From Ilumatobacter coccineus YM16-304 (GTDB taxonomy: Bacteria > Actinomycetota > Acidimicrobiia > Acidimicrobiales > Ilumatobacteraceae): 64,000 nucleotides of DNA. The position numbers were made by a program, and so were the translations under genes. The notes beneath the pieces are model-generated. The model saw only the letters and a program-made list of their open reading frames with translations. It ran no database searches and was not told where the DNA came from. Positions 53,134 to 63,004 of the stretch are shown piece by piece. The stretch spans positions 372,001-436,000 of the forward strand of contig NC_020520.1 of assembly GCF_000348785.1 (NCBI RefSeq), read 5' to 3'. How positions within the stretch are numbered: the stretch's first letter is position 1; each line of letters opens with the position of its first letter.

Positions 53134-53715
53134 TCAGCGGCGGGGCAGGTCGGACCAGCCGAGATCGTCGGCGGCCCACAGTTGGTCGAACATGGCGTCG
53201 ACCTCGTCGGTGAACCCGAAGCGGTTGCGGAAGTTGTACCGGAACCGTTGCTGGTTGACCGAGATCCCGACCCGTTCGAGTCGCCCTGCGCAGTAGGCGT
53301 CCCACGACGCGTTCTCCGACAGGCTGAGCTCGGCGTCGGCCGGGGTGTCGGCGAAGTCGGCGCGCATGCGATCGCGGGCGCGCAGCAGCATCCGACCGAG
53401 TGACTGCGCCGCCCGATCGGGACTGAACGTGGTGAGGCGCTTCGTGTTCTCGAGTGCACCGCTCTGCGCCCGGATGCTGACCACGGCATCGGACGACGCC
53501 GGGCCTACGACGTGTTCGCCGTGTTCGTCGAGGAGCATCGCCGACATCTTGGCGAGCGGGGTCGACTCGTCGACGGCGAGGCGGATCGGGTTGGCGACGC
53601 CGAGACGCTCGGCGACGTCTCTCAGCACGGCGGCGATCTCGGCGGGGTCGTAGTCGACGAACGAGAAGACCTCGGGGGTGACCGCGATCTTCGCGGCGGC
53701 GTTGGCGGTGGTCAT
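53134..53715 (-). CDS. conserved hypothetical protein of unknown function
   Basis: 193 residues, ATG 53715. It starts 10 bases after the DUF455 gene stop, so it is in the same operon. The N-terminal part (AVTPEVFSFVDYDPAEIAAVLRDVAERLG) and the middle (VVSIRAQSGALENTKRLTTFSPDRAAQSLGRMLLRARDRM) look alpha/beta with a helical centre. No catalytic motif or membrane segment was seen, and no family was recognised. Codon use is like that of its neighbours. Confidence 0.72.
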   Translation of the reverse strand: MTTANAAAKIAVTPEVFSFVDYDPAEIAAVLRDVAERLGVANPIRLAVDESTPLAKMSAMLLDEHGEHVVGPASSDAVVSIRAQSGALENTKRLTTFSPDRAAQSLGRMLLRARDRMRADFADTPADAELSLSENASWDAYCAGRLERVGISVNQQRFRYNFRNRFGFTDEVDAMFDQLWAADDLGWSDLPRR

Positions 53716-53725
53716 CGCGTGGGGC

Positions 53726-54616
53726 TCACGCCGGCGTGCTGTCGAGGCTCGCGGTCTCCTGCATCGCGCGCACCGCGGCCTTGCGTTCTTCGAGTGCCAT
53801 GAGATCCATCTCGGCGATGGTCGCCACCTCGTCGTCGGTGAATCCGGCGAGTTCGCGGAAACGGCGAGCGAGTTGGAACGACGATTCGTCGCTGTCGCTG
53901 CGGGCGCCGCCGAAGCTGAACAGCTTGTCGACCACCTGCTGGAACTCGAGCGCCTTGGTGCGCCGGTCGGGGTCGTTCTCGGTGACCTTGCGCAACCAGT
54001 CGGAGCCCATCTTCACGTGGGTCACCTCGTCGGCGAGCATCCAGTCTTCGCAGAACTCGAGGAACGGGTCGTCGGCGAGTTGGCCGAACTCCTTCATCTG
54101 CGTGAAGACGTCGATGGCGAGACCTTCGAGCGCCCGGTTGACTCCGGCGAGTCGCAACACCGGATCGTTGGAGCAGGCCGCTTCGAAGAGCACGGTGTTC
54201 TCTTGGAACTCGCCGAGTTCGGTGCCCATCCAGTCGCTCAGCTTTGCGCTGATCTCGACGTGGCGGGCTTCGTCCCAGGCCTGGCGGGCCATGTCGAGCT
54301 TGAGCTCGAAGGGGATCGTGTCGCCCGAGCCATCGCCGGCTTCGAAGTCGTGAGCGGTCCGCCCTGCCCCTTCGAGCGCTTGGATCTCGCCGACCATGAT
54401 GCCGTGCATCAGGCCTCGTGCTGCGTCGGACGCGTCATGGCGATCGGGCGTGAGGCGGTTGTTCGAACCGCGGCTCTTCGACGACTTGCGGGCCGGCGCG
54501 TCGCCCTTGTCGGCGACCGGGATCGCCGATCGCTTGTCGGCGAGACGCGCCGCCATGTTGGTCTGCACGAAGCGCTCGTCGCGAGCGAGGTCTTCGACTG
54601 GCAAGAACTGACGCAT
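53726..54616 (-). CDS. DUF455 family ferritin-like protein
   Basis: 296 residues, ATG 54616. Diiron-type helix motifs are visible: GIMVGEIQALEGAGRTA (Glu-x-x-x-x-Glu), QAWDEARHVEISAKL (E-x-x-H), then GLAIDVFTQMKEFG and DWMLADEVTHVKMGSDWL (E-x-x-H again). This fits the DUF455/MiaE-like ferritin superfamily and a nearly complete four-helix bundle. Such proteins may hydroxylate a small substrate or tRNA base; the function of this branch is unknown. It is flanked by the hypothetical genes at 53134 and 54676 in a leftward operon. Confidence 0.88.
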   Translation of the reverse strand: MRQFLPVEDLARDERFVQTNMAARLADKRSAIPVADKGDAPARKSSKSRGSNNRLTPDRHDASDAARGLMHGIMVGEIQALEGAGRTAHDFEAGDGSGDTIPFELKLDMARQAWDEARHVEISAKLSDWMGTELGEFQENTVLFEAACSNDPVLRLAGVNRALEGLAIDVFTQMKEFGQLADDPFLEFCEDWMLADEVTHVKMGSDWLRKVTENDPDRRTKALEFQQVVDKLFSFGGARSDSDESSFQLARRFRELAGFTDDEVATIAEMDLMALEERKAAVRAMQETASLDSTPA

Positions 54617-54675
54617 GTTGTTCCCCTCACAACTCGTTGTGTCGAAACGCTAACCCAAGTCGGGATCGCTGTCGA

Positions 54676-55326
54676 TCAGCCGATGCTGCCCGGCCCGGTG
54701 ATGCCGCCCGCTTCGACCATGATCGCTTCGAGCGCGGCTTGGTGCCGGGTGGCGCGTTCGACGTGCTCGGGTGTGGTGATCAGCGACTGCAGCATCAGTT
54801 CGCCGTCGCACCAGTCGGCGTACTCGTCGTCGAGTGCGTGCCTGAGCGACCGGATCGTCGGCGCATCGGTGATCTGGCTCGTGTTGTTCAGGTGGTACGT
54901 GTACGCGGCGATGAACCGCGGGATGAGCACGCGGTAGACACCGACGAGCTTCTCGATCGTGAGCTCGGGCGCCTCGGGTTCGGTCATGGCCGCGATGAAG
55001 CGCTCCATGGCCTCGTTGGCCGGAACGGTGAGCCGCTCGGGCTTCATCTCGCGCAGTTCGGGGAGCCGCTTGTGCCACAACTCGGCGTGCCAGGCGTGGT
55101 GGTAGCAGTGGGTGCCGAGCCGCATCTTGACGTCGAGTTCGGGGACGGTGGCGACCCAGCCACCGAGCGCCTCGAACAGCTTCATCTCGGTCCACTTGTA
55201 GTTGCCGACTCGTCGGGCGGTCTCGGCGACGTCGAACGAGCCGGGCAGGTCGCGCCGATCCCACGGTGCGAACGGAGGTCGCGCCGTCGATTCGGTCGCG
55301 GTCGATGAGGTCGTGTCGTCAGCCAT
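54676..55326 (-). CDS. hypothetical helical protein, possibly ferritin-like
   Basis: 216 residues from ATG 55326; a TTG four codons upstream is also open. The protein is all-helical with metal-type pairs: YKWTEMKLFEALGGW, THCYHHAWHAELWHKRL, IPRFIAAYTYHLNNTS and LRHALDDEYADW, whose Glu/His spacing resembles ferritin-like bundles. I infer, without proof, that it is a distant partner of the DUF455 protein 59 bases downstream, with which it shares an operon. No name can be given. Confidence 0.7.
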   Translation of the reverse strand: MADDTTSSTATESTARPPFAPWDRRDLPGSFDVAETARRVGNYKWTEMKLFEALGGWVATVPELDVKMRLGTHCYHHAWHAELWHKRLPELREMKPERLTVPANEAMERFIAAMTEPEAPELTIEKLVGVYRVLIPRFIAAYTYHLNNTSQITDAPTIRSLRHALDDEYADWCDGELMLQSLITTPEHVERATRHQAALEAIMVEAGGITGPGSIG

Positions 55327-55380
55327 CGGTGGCAACAGTAGGTCGTTCTGGACAGGGGGGTGCGGACCAGAACGTTGTTC

Positions 55381-58300
55381 TCATCGCCAGCGATCGAAGA
55401 CGCGGTGTGCGTCGCGACCGATGTCGATGCCGTGGTCGGCGAAGCGTTGCGTCATCAACCCGACCGACCGGGCGGCTGCGGCACGGTCACCGCTCGCGCC
55501 GAGCGCGGCGACGAAGAGCATCGCCGCTCGCTCGCTCAGCTCGTCGGCGTCGAGTGCTCGTTGCGCCCATCGAGCGGCTTCTTCGGGCTCGCCGCGCGCC
55601 GCCACGAGTTCACCGACGCGGCACATCGCGTTGACGGCGAGGGCGCGAAGCCGAGTCCGGGTCAACACGGCCCAGCCGACGTCGAACCCGTGCACGTAGT
55701 CGCCGCGGTACAGGTCGAGCGCGGCGCGGTAGCGGTCGAGGGCCCGAGCCGGCGTGCCGGCGTCGTCGGCACGCCGCGCCTCCCCGATCAGCCGTTCGAA
55801 CTCGTCGACGTCGGTGGCGACGTCGCCGTGCAACGTGACGAGGTCGCCGACGGAGCGCAGGAAATACGGCTCGTTCGAACCGCGCTCCGGCTCGAGCACG
55901 CGTTGGAGCCGTGACATCGTCGTGCGGAGATTGGTGTCGGCCTTGTGGTCGTCGTCGTGGTCGCCCCACATCGCGCCGAGGAGTTCGTGTCGGGTGAGAC
56001 GGCGGCGCTCGGCGAGGAGCGCGAGGAGTTCGCGGACGCGCACGCGTCGGACCCAGTCGGCATCGACGACCTCGACGCCGTTGCGCATCAGCGTGACCGG
56101 ACCGAGCAGACGGAGCTCGACGGTGTGCGGTGCCTCCGGGCGACGCTGGCCGAGCAGCTCGGCCGCCTGCTCGCTGGCGACCGACCGGCCCTCGGCGACG
56201 ACCCGACCGAGGTTGCGGTCGAGGTTCGGAATGGCCGCGAGCGCGTCGGTTGCTGCGTCGGTGCCTTCGTGGATCGCGGCGCAGGCCAGCTCGACGAGGT
56301 GGTGCGGGAGCACGTGGACGCGCAACACGTTCATCTTCGACCAGGGCAGACGTGCGGCGAGGGTCGCGTCGCCGTCGCGCAGCGCCACCAGCGCGCGCCC
56401 GGCATCGAGCGCGATCGTCAGCGACCGGCCCACCCGCATGCGGTCGAGAGTCGGGCGGAAGCCGGGTTGGAGCGCGTAGGCGAGGGGCAGGGCGAGCAGC
56501 TGCGCTCGCGATGGCCACACCGGCGAGCGCGTCGTCGCCACCGACGCAGCGAGCATCTCGGCCGCCCGCTCGTCGGATTCGACGACCGCCGCGACCGAGG
56601 CAGCGGCGATGTCGCCGAACACCTCCGACCCGCGGTCTTCACTCGGTCCGATCAGACTGTTGGCCAGTTCCGACCGACGACGGGCGGCGGCGTCGTCACC
56701 GGCGGCCAGGGCGATCGACGTGGCCACCGAGAGCATCGCGATGACACCCTCTCGGACGCCGCGCGCCTCCATCTCGACGAGCATCGCCTCGACGAACTCG
56801 TGGGCGAACTCGGGGCTCTCCTCACCGCGCAGCCACATCGCGTAGGCGACGAACACCTCGTACCCCTCGGGCAGGTCGGCGAGCTGGCTCGGTGTGAGTC
56901 CTTCGCCCACCCGCTCCGGGTGGCCCAGGTCGATGAGGCGCTGGCTCATCGACACGATGTGCCCTGCCGGGCCGAGCAGTTCGTAGTCGGCGAGTTCGCG
57001 CATCGCGGTGTCGACGTCGCCGACGTGCTGGGCGAGCTGCGAACGGACGTGGGCGAGCGCTCCTCGGGCGAACGGCACGACCTCGGCGAGTTCGACCAGC
57101 CGGTCGAGGTGCTCGCCCTCGACCGCATCGCCGTCGAGGTCGGCGAACTGGGCCTGGAACGCACGGTGCAGGGCCAGGGCTTCGAGTTCGGCGTCGCCGT
57201 GCCGTCGTGCCGACGCTGCGGCGGCGCGCATGTCGTCGACCATCGCGGGTTCGAGCCCGTTGTGTCGTCGGGCGACGCGCAGGATCTCGAGCAGCGGACC
57301 GTCGCGGTCGATCTGTTCGACGAGCCGGGTGACCTCGGCGATGGCGGGTGAGGTCTGGCTGACCGTCGGCGAGTTGATGAATCCGCGGGCGACTTCGCGC
57401 GCCCCGATCTCGTCGTTGGCGACGAGGTGCAGACGAATGGCGGCGACGTGGAGGCCACGCTCGTACCGCAGGTCGGCCGCGAGCGAGGCGGCCTTGCGTC
57501 GATCGGCGGCGGGATGGTCGCGGGCGAGCGCGTCGCGCAGCAGCGCGTGCAGCCGGTAGGTGCCGTCGGTCCGTCGTTCGACGAGGGGGAGCCCGCGCAG
57601 GAGTTCGTCGGCGCCGAAGCGATGGTCGGTGAACAACTCGACGAAGTCGTCGTCGAAGTCGTCGTCGAGCACGGCGAGTCGACGCAGCGCACCGAGCCGG
57701 TCGGCGTCGATGCCGGTCAGCACCTCCTCGTGCAGGAAGTCGGCGCTGGCCGACGAACCCGCCGCCAGACGCAGATCGGCGGTGGCAGCGTGACGCGGCA
57801 GTTCGATGTCGTCGGCGCCGTCGTCGAGCGTCTGCCGGGCGGCGCGCAGTTCGGTGAGTTCGTCGTCGTCGAGATCGAGTTCGGCGTCGTCGATGGCGAG
57901 GACGTTGCGGTGCGCTCGCAGCCGGGCGAGCGGCACGGCGACCTCGTGGCGAGAGAGCAACACCAGATGACCGTTGGACGGGAGTTCGGCGGTGAGCCAG
58001 GCGAGCTCACCGACCGCGGCGGATCCGAGCAGGTGGGCGTCGTCGAGCGTGACCGCCAGTTCGTCGGGAGCCGCCGCCCACACGAGGTCGACGAGACTCC
58101 GGCGAAGTCGATCGAGCGTCTCGCCGCCGACGGGTTCGCTGCCCGCCTGTCGGAGTACGGCGGTGTGGAGATCGACGGGGTCCTCGATCGCGGTGCTGAG
58201 CGGCACGTACAGGTCGCGGCCGCGCGGATCGAGACGGTTGTTCTCGATCGCGAGCGCGATCGCCGAGGTCTTCCCCGCTCCCGCCGGCGCGATCATGGTC

Positions 58301-58392
58301 GTGACCCGGTGCTCGAAGCGCAGGGCGAGTCGCCGCTCGATCCGCGGCCGCTCGATCAGATGCATGCGTCGGCTCGGCTGCGTCGGATCCAT
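55381..58392 (-). CDS. STAND-type ATPase transcriptional regulator with C-terminal winged helix and BTAD domain
   Basis: 1003 residues from ATG 58392. The N-terminal NTPase domain has Walker A MIAPAGAGKTS (~residues 32-43) and Walker B LAVTLDDAHLL (~110). A long helical TPR-like middle follows. From ~755 comes an OmpR-like winged helix (VELRLLGPVTLMRNG ... LTRHELLGAMWGD) and from ~855 a bacterial transcriptional activator domain (RYRAALDLYRGDYVHGFDVGW). It is a MalT-like signal-dependent activator with the DNA-binding part at the C-terminus. It starts two bases after the stop of a full-length paralogue. Confidence 0.88.
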   Translation of the reverse strand: MDPTQPSRRMHLIERPRIERRLALRFEHRVTTMIAPAGAGKTSAIALAIENNRLDPRGRDLYVPLSTAIEDPVDLHTAVLRQAGSEPVGGETLDRLRRSLVDLVWAAAPDELAVTLDDAHLLGSAAVGELAWLTAELPSNGHLVLLSRHEVAVPLARLRAHRNVLAIDDAELDLDDDELTELRAARQTLDDGADDIELPRHAATADLRLAAGSSASADFLHEEVLTGIDADRLGALRRLAVLDDDFDDDFVELFTDHRFGADELLRGLPLVERRTDGTYRLHALLRDALARDHPAADRRKAASLAADLRYERGLHVAAIRLHLVANDEIGAREVARGFINSPTVSQTSPAIAEVTRLVEQIDRDGPLLEILRVARRHNGLEPAMVDDMRAAAASARRHGDAELEALALHRAFQAQFADLDGDAVEGEHLDRLVELAEVVPFARGALAHVRSQLAQHVGDVDTAMRELADYELLGPAGHIVSMSQRLIDLGHPERVGEGLTPSQLADLPEGYEVFVAYAMWLRGEESPEFAHEFVEAMLVEMEARGVREGVIAMLSVATSIALAAGDDAAARRRSELANSLIGPSEDRGSEVFGDIAAASVAAVVESDERAAEMLAASVATTRSPVWPSRAQLLALPLAYALQPGFRPTLDRMRVGRSLTIALDAGRALVALRDGDATLAARLPWSKMNVLRVHVLPHHLVELACAAIHEGTDAATDALAAIPNLDRNLGRVVAEGRSVASEQAAELLGQRRPEAPHTVELRLLGPVTLMRNGVEVVDADWVRRVRVRELLALLAERRRLTRHELLGAMWGDHDDDHKADTNLRTTMSRLQRVLEPERGSNEPYFLRSVGDLVTLHGDVATDVDEFERLIGEARRADDAGTPARALDRYRAALDLYRGDYVHGFDVGWAVLTRTRLRALAVNAMCRVGELVAARGEPEEAARWAQRALDADELSERAAMLFVAALGASGDRAAAARSVGLMTQRFADHGIDIGRDAHRVFDRWR

Positions 58393-58394
58393 GG

Positions 58395-61300
58395 TCAGCC
58401 CAGACGTGCGGCGAGTCTGACCGTCGCCGCGTCGGGAACGATGTCGGCATCGTCCAGCGTGTCGACGAGCGAGCGCATGGCGGTGCGTGCAGCCGACCGG
58501 TCGCCGCTCGCTTCGAGCGCCGCGACGAACTGCCGGCCGGCGCGTTCGTTGAGCGGGTCGATCTCTCGCGCCTGCCCCGCCCAGCGAGCTGCCTGTTCGG
58601 GTTCGCCGCGTGCGGCGACGAGTTCCGCGATGCGGCACAGGGTGGTGACGGCGAGCGACCGGAGTCGGAGGCGCGTCAGCACCACCCAGCTCACGTCGAA
58701 GCCGGCGAGGTAGTCGCCCCGGTAGATCTCGATCGCGGCGACGTACGTGTCGAGGGCACGCGCCGGCAGGCCCGACCGGTCATCGGCTCGGGCCGCCTCG
58801 ACGAGACGTTCGAACTCGACGACGTCGTGCCCGACGCGATCGTCGAGTGCGACCGACTCGCCATCGATCGCGAGGTGGAATGCAGACGTGCCCTTGACCC
58901 GGTCGGGCTCGAGTGCATTGTTGAGCGTCGACAGCGTGGTTCGCAGACTCGCCAGCGCACGTTCGTCGTCGTGCTCGGGCCACAGCAGGTCGATGATCTC
59001 GCGCCGATCGACGCGTCGGCGCTCGGCGAGCAGTCCGAGCAGTTCGCGGACCTTCGGCCGTTTCACGATCTCGGGCGCCGTGACCGGTTGCCCGTCTCGA
59101 TGGAGTTCGACCGGACCCAGCGTCGTGATGTCGAGTCGGAACGGTTCGGCCTGTGGGATGTCGCCGAGCACATCGGCGGCGACGCGCGCTGCCGATCGCC
59201 CCGACACCTCGACGACGCGCTGCAGGAGGCGTCGCTCGTGTGGGAGGGCATGGAGCACGTCGGCCGCGGCCTCGCTGCCGACGCTCATCGCCGCGCACGC
59301 GAGTTCGGCGAGATGCGTGGGGAGCACGTTGGCACGCAGCAGGTCGACCTGATGCCACGGCAGATCGGCTGCCGGAGCGGCGTCGTCGTGCTCGCGCATC
59401 GCGATCACCGCTCGGCCCGCCGCCACCGCTGCTGAGCCGGCCGAACCCAGGTCGACTCGATCGAGCATCGGGCGCAGCGACGGCTGGCAGACGTAGACCA
59501 TCGTGAGCGCGGCGAGGTGTGCCCGACTCGGCCAGTTGTTGTGCTCGTCGACGTACTGCGGGTGGGGCTGGTGCTCGGCGAGGATCGCTGACGCGGCAGC
59601 ATCGCCGTCGAGCACGGCGGCGACCGCAGCGCGAGCGACGATCACCACCTCGAGGATGGACTGGCCGACGCCGCTGCGGGCGAGATCGGCCGCGTGTTCC
59701 GCGTAGCGGCGGGCGACGTCGTCGTGCCCGGCGGCGAGCGCGATGAGCGCGCCGGTGCCGAGGGTGCTCACGGCGGGGTGCGTGAAACCCTGACGCAGCG
59801 TTCGCTCGATCGAGTCACTGACGGCGGCCGCCGACGCGTCGGGTGACGAATCGCCGCGAATCCAGATCGAGATGCCGATGAACGCCGTGGCACCCGGTGT
59901 GAGGTGCGCGACGTCGTCGGAGGTGAGGCCCACGGCGACGAGTTCGGGGCGGGCGAGGTCGTAGAGCCGCTCCGCCCTGGCGACGAGTTCGGTCGAGCGG
60001 CCGAGACCGTGGATGCGGTCGAGTGCGGCGAGTGCGGCGTCGGCATCACCGTCGAGCTGATGGTGGATCGACGACAGGTAGGCCTCGACACCGGCCGCGA
60101 ACTCGTTGTGCTCGGCGAGCTCGACGATGCGGTCGTACGTCGCCCAGTAGTCGTCGGCGTGGTGCAGGAGCTGGGTCTGCGCCGCCCGGTACATCGCCAG
60201 TGCCTCGAGTTCGTCGTCGCCATCGGCGCGGGCTGCCGCGCCGGCTTCGAGAAACATCGCCGCGAGCTGCCCTTCGAGGCCGGCGAATCGGCTGATGGCG
60301 TCGAGCACCTTGCACACGGCTGCGTCCGGGTCGATGCCGCGGGCGATGCGCCGAGTCGTGTGCACCGCATCGAGCGTCTGGAGCATCGTCGGTGCGAGCG
60401 CGAACGCCCGAGCCGTCTCGAGCGCGCCGATCGGGTCGCCCGACTCGTCGTACAGTTCGACCGCCCGCGGGAATCGTTCGCGTCGTCGCTCGGTGTCGGC
60501 GGCGATGGCCAGCGTCTTGCGTCGCTCGCCGGGTTCGAGCCGAGCGATGAGGGCTTCGCGCAAGATGTCGTGGAGTCGGTGGGTGCCGTCGTCGCTGCGT
60601 TCGACGAGTGGGGTTCCGGCGAGCAGGGTCGTGCAGTCGAATGCGCCATCGGTGATGGCGTCGACGAGTTCGTCGTCGAGTTCGTCGAGCACCGCGACGC
60701 GGCGCAGCGCGGTGAGTCGATCGGTGTCGTACGACGCCAGGATCTCTTCCCAGAGGAACGCGGCTCCTGCGTCGAGCCCGGCGGCGAGGCGCAGGTCGGC
60801 GGTCGCCGCGTGCCGTGGCAGCGACATCGCGTCGTGCTGTCGGCGCAGTTGTCGGAGCCGGGCGAGTTCGTCGTCGTCGAACTCGAGGTTGCGTTCGTCG
60901 ATCTCGAGGAGCTCACCATGGGCTCGGAGGCGGGCCAGCGGGATGTCGGGAGTGCTGCGCCCGGCGAGCACCAGGTGACCGTTGGCCGGCAGCCGCGAGA
61001 GCAGTTCTGCGAGCACCTGCATCGACGCGGTGCCGTCGAGACGATGCGCGTCGTCGATCACGATCGCCACGTCGGTCGGGGCCTGCGACCAGATGGCGTC
61101 GATGATCCGTTCGAGCCGACCGTCGTCGACGGTCGACTGGTCGATGCCGAGGGCCGTCGCCAGGCCGCCGACGAAGTGATCGGGTCGGCCGTCGTCACGG
61201 TCGGCGGCGAGCCAGACGTCGCGGCCGACCGGGTCGAGGCGATTGTTCTCGGCGGCCAGGGCCAGCGCCGTGCTCTTGCCGAACCCGGCTTCGGCGATGA

Positions 61301-61412
61301 CGGTCGTGACCCGATGGTCGAAACGCTGGTTGAGCAGACGGACGATCCGCGCGCGATCGATCACGTCGCCGTGTCGTACCGCCGTCGGTTCGAATCGAAA
61401 CCCGTGTGTCAT
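58395..61412 (-). CDS. STAND-type ATPase transcriptional regulator with BTAD domain, paralogue of the next gene
   Basis: 1005 residues from ATG 61412. It has the same architecture as the 55381 gene: Walker A VIAEAGFGKSTALAL (~32-46), Walker B VAIVIDDAHRL (~110), helical repeats, a winged helix from ~760 (LDITTLGPVELHRDG ... VDRREIIDLLWPE) and BTAD to the end (TYVAAIEIYRGDYLAGFDVSW). The two share many short blocks, including RHAATADLRLAAG and VTALRRVAVLDEL-like segments, so they are tandem duplicates. They are separated by two bases and probably co-expressed from a promoter near 61420-61531. Targets unknown. Confidence 0.88.
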   Translation of the reverse strand: MTHGFRFEPTAVRHGDVIDRARIVRLLNQRFDHRVTTVIAEAGFGKSTALALAAENNRLDPVGRDVWLAADRDDGRPDHFVGGLATALGIDQSTVDDGRLERIIDAIWSQAPTDVAIVIDDAHRLDGTASMQVLAELLSRLPANGHLVLAGRSTPDIPLARLRAHGELLEIDERNLEFDDDELARLRQLRRQHDAMSLPRHAATADLRLAAGLDAGAAFLWEEILASYDTDRLTALRRVAVLDELDDELVDAITDGAFDCTTLLAGTPLVERSDDGTHRLHDILREALIARLEPGERRKTLAIAADTERRRERFPRAVELYDESGDPIGALETARAFALAPTMLQTLDAVHTTRRIARGIDPDAAVCKVLDAISRFAGLEGQLAAMFLEAGAAARADGDDELEALAMYRAAQTQLLHHADDYWATYDRIVELAEHNEFAAGVEAYLSSIHHQLDGDADAALAALDRIHGLGRSTELVARAERLYDLARPELVAVGLTSDDVAHLTPGATAFIGISIWIRGDSSPDASAAAVSDSIERTLRQGFTHPAVSTLGTGALIALAAGHDDVARRYAEHAADLARSGVGQSILEVVIVARAAVAAVLDGDAAASAILAEHQPHPQYVDEHNNWPSRAHLAALTMVYVCQPSLRPMLDRVDLGSAGSAAVAAGRAVIAMREHDDAAPAADLPWHQVDLLRANVLPTHLAELACAAMSVGSEAAADVLHALPHERRLLQRVVEVSGRSAARVAADVLGDIPQAEPFRLDITTLGPVELHRDGQPVTAPEIVKRPKVRELLGLLAERRRVDRREIIDLLWPEHDDERALASLRTTLSTLNNALEPDRVKGTSAFHLAIDGESVALDDRVGHDVVEFERLVEAARADDRSGLPARALDTYVAAIEIYRGDYLAGFDVSWVVLTRLRLRSLAVTTLCRIAELVAARGEPEQAARWAGQAREIDPLNERAGRQFVAALEASGDRSAARTAMRSLVDTLDDADIVPDAATVRLAARLG

Positions 61413-61531
61413 CGCTCGTCGCCCATCGTGCACCCGCTCGGAGGCTCTGGCACGTGTGCCGACACTACGACACACCGCCTCGGAGCGTCGGGCCCAATGC
61501 CGTGATCATCGACGTGCACCGATGGTCGATG

Positions 61532-63004
61532 TCAGTGGCTGCTGCGGCTGCGTGTCCAGGCGGCCTCGGTGGCACCCAGTTCGGTCGCGGGTTCGCCGTC
61601 GTTGGTGTACTCGAGCAGCATCGCTCGCCAGGGTCCGTGAGCTTCGAGCTTGCCGAGAATCGCGCTGACACCCCAGATCACACGGTCGAGGATCACGAAG
61701 CTCGGTGGCATGTTGAGCTGCTCGATCACGGGAGCGTGCGGCCCCTGCACGTCGAGGATCGTGGCGAGCGTGTCGCGCATCCACTCGCGTGTGAACGTGA
61801 ACTCGTCGGTGAGGTACGGCACGTACGGGCTCGACACGTAGTCGTAGACCAGACCGGCGTCGAGGCCGTGCCCCGAACGCAGGAACCCCGACGACTCCAT
61901 GCGTCGCACGAGCAACTCGGGGTCGCGGTCGACGATGATCGCGTCCATCGCCGGTTTGAGGGTCTCCCATTCGCCCGGCGACCAACGCTTGACGAGGCCG
62001 TAGTCGAGGAACGACACGCTGCCGTCGTGGTGGAACTTGTAGTTGCCGGGATGCGGGTCACCGTTGAAGATGCCGTAGCGGTGGATGGCGTTCTGCGAGA
62101 AGCGCCACAGCACTTCGGCAGCCCGCTGCTTCGTCTCGGTCGACTCCTGGCGTCGCAGTTGGTCGAAGGTCATGCCGTCGATCCACTCGGTGGTGAGGAG
62201 GTGTTCGGTCGAGTAGTCGGGAACCAGCTTCGGGATCCGCACCCACGGGTGACCGGCGAAGCGTTGCTCGAACTCCGCGACGTTGCTCGCTTCGAGCCGG
62301 TAGTCGAGTTCTTCGCGCATGCGTGACCGCAACTCGTCGACGAGTCCCTTGGCGTCGAGACCCTTGAGCATCATCGACGAGAACATCGCGTACATCACCT
62401 CGGCGGCGTCGAGGTCGCTCTCGATCGCCTCGTGGACGCCGGGGTACTGCACCTTCACCGCGACGTCGCGGCCGTCGGGCGTGACCGCGCGGTGGACCTG
62501 CCCGATCGACGCAGCGGCCACCGGCATGTCGGTCCAGTCGAGGAAGATCTTCTCCGGGGGCTTGCCGAGGTCGTCTCGGACGACGCCGGCGGCGAGCGTG
62601 GGGGCCATCGGTGCGGCATCGGCCTGCAACGTGGCCAGCGCATCTTGTGCCTCGTCGGGAAGTGCTTCGAAGATGAAGCTGATGAGCTGGCCGGCCTTCA
62701 TCAGCACGCCCTTCATCTCGCCGAGTTCTTTGGCGACGTCGGCGGCGGTCTTGATGGCGAACTGTTCGTCGAGTTCGGCGCGGCGGGCCTCGGCGCTGCC
62801 GATGCCGCGAACGCGAGACACGGCGAAACGCGCCGAGTTGCGCGCCGACAGCTTCCACACCTTGGCCGACCGGGAGAAACGGCTCGCGACCGGCGATCCG
62901 ACCACGCCGTCGCTGGCCTTCTTGCCCGCCTTCTGCGCGGCGGTCGCGAGACCGGCCGCCAGCGCCACGATCGACGCGAGCGAGGCGACGGCCTTCTTCT
63001 GCAT
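61532..63004 (-). CDS. ABC1/UbiB-type atypical protein kinase
   Basis: 490 residues, ATG 63004. The ABC1/UbiB motifs are VLMKAGQLISF (K-x-G-Q, ~residue 100), VAAASIGQVHRAV (Ala-rich loop, ~163), and VAVKVQYPG with the Lys. EELDYRLEASN, GDPHPGNYKF (~316) and FLDYGLVKR (~335, the D-Y-G variant of the Mg-binding D-F-G) follow. A hydrophobic N-terminus (ASLASIVALAAGLATAA) may anchor it. UbiB-like proteins support isoprenoid quinone metabolism; a polyprenyl diphosphate synthase gene lies nearby at 63405. It overlaps the small gene at 63004. Confidence 0.93.
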   Translation of the reverse strand: MQKKAVASLASIVALAAGLATAAQKAGKKASDGVVGSPVASRFSRSAKVWKLSARNSARFAVSRVRGIGSAEARRAELDEQFAIKTAADVAKELGEMKGVLMKAGQLISFIFEALPDEAQDALATLQADAAPMAPTLAAGVVRDDLGKPPEKIFLDWTDMPVAAASIGQVHRAVTPDGRDVAVKVQYPGVHEAIESDLDAAEVMYAMFSSMMLKGLDAKGLVDELRSRMREELDYRLEASNVAEFEQRFAGHPWVRIPKLVPDYSTEHLLTTEWIDGMTFDQLRRQESTETKQRAAEVLWRFSQNAIHRYGIFNGDPHPGNYKFHHDGSVSFLDYGLVKRWSPGEWETLKPAMDAIIVDRDPELLVRRMESSGFLRSGHGLDAGLVYDYVSSPYVPYLTDEFTFTREWMRDTLATILDVQGPHAPVIEQLNMPPSFVILDRVIWGVSAILGKLEAHGPWRAMLLEYTNDGEPATELGATEAAWTRSRSSH

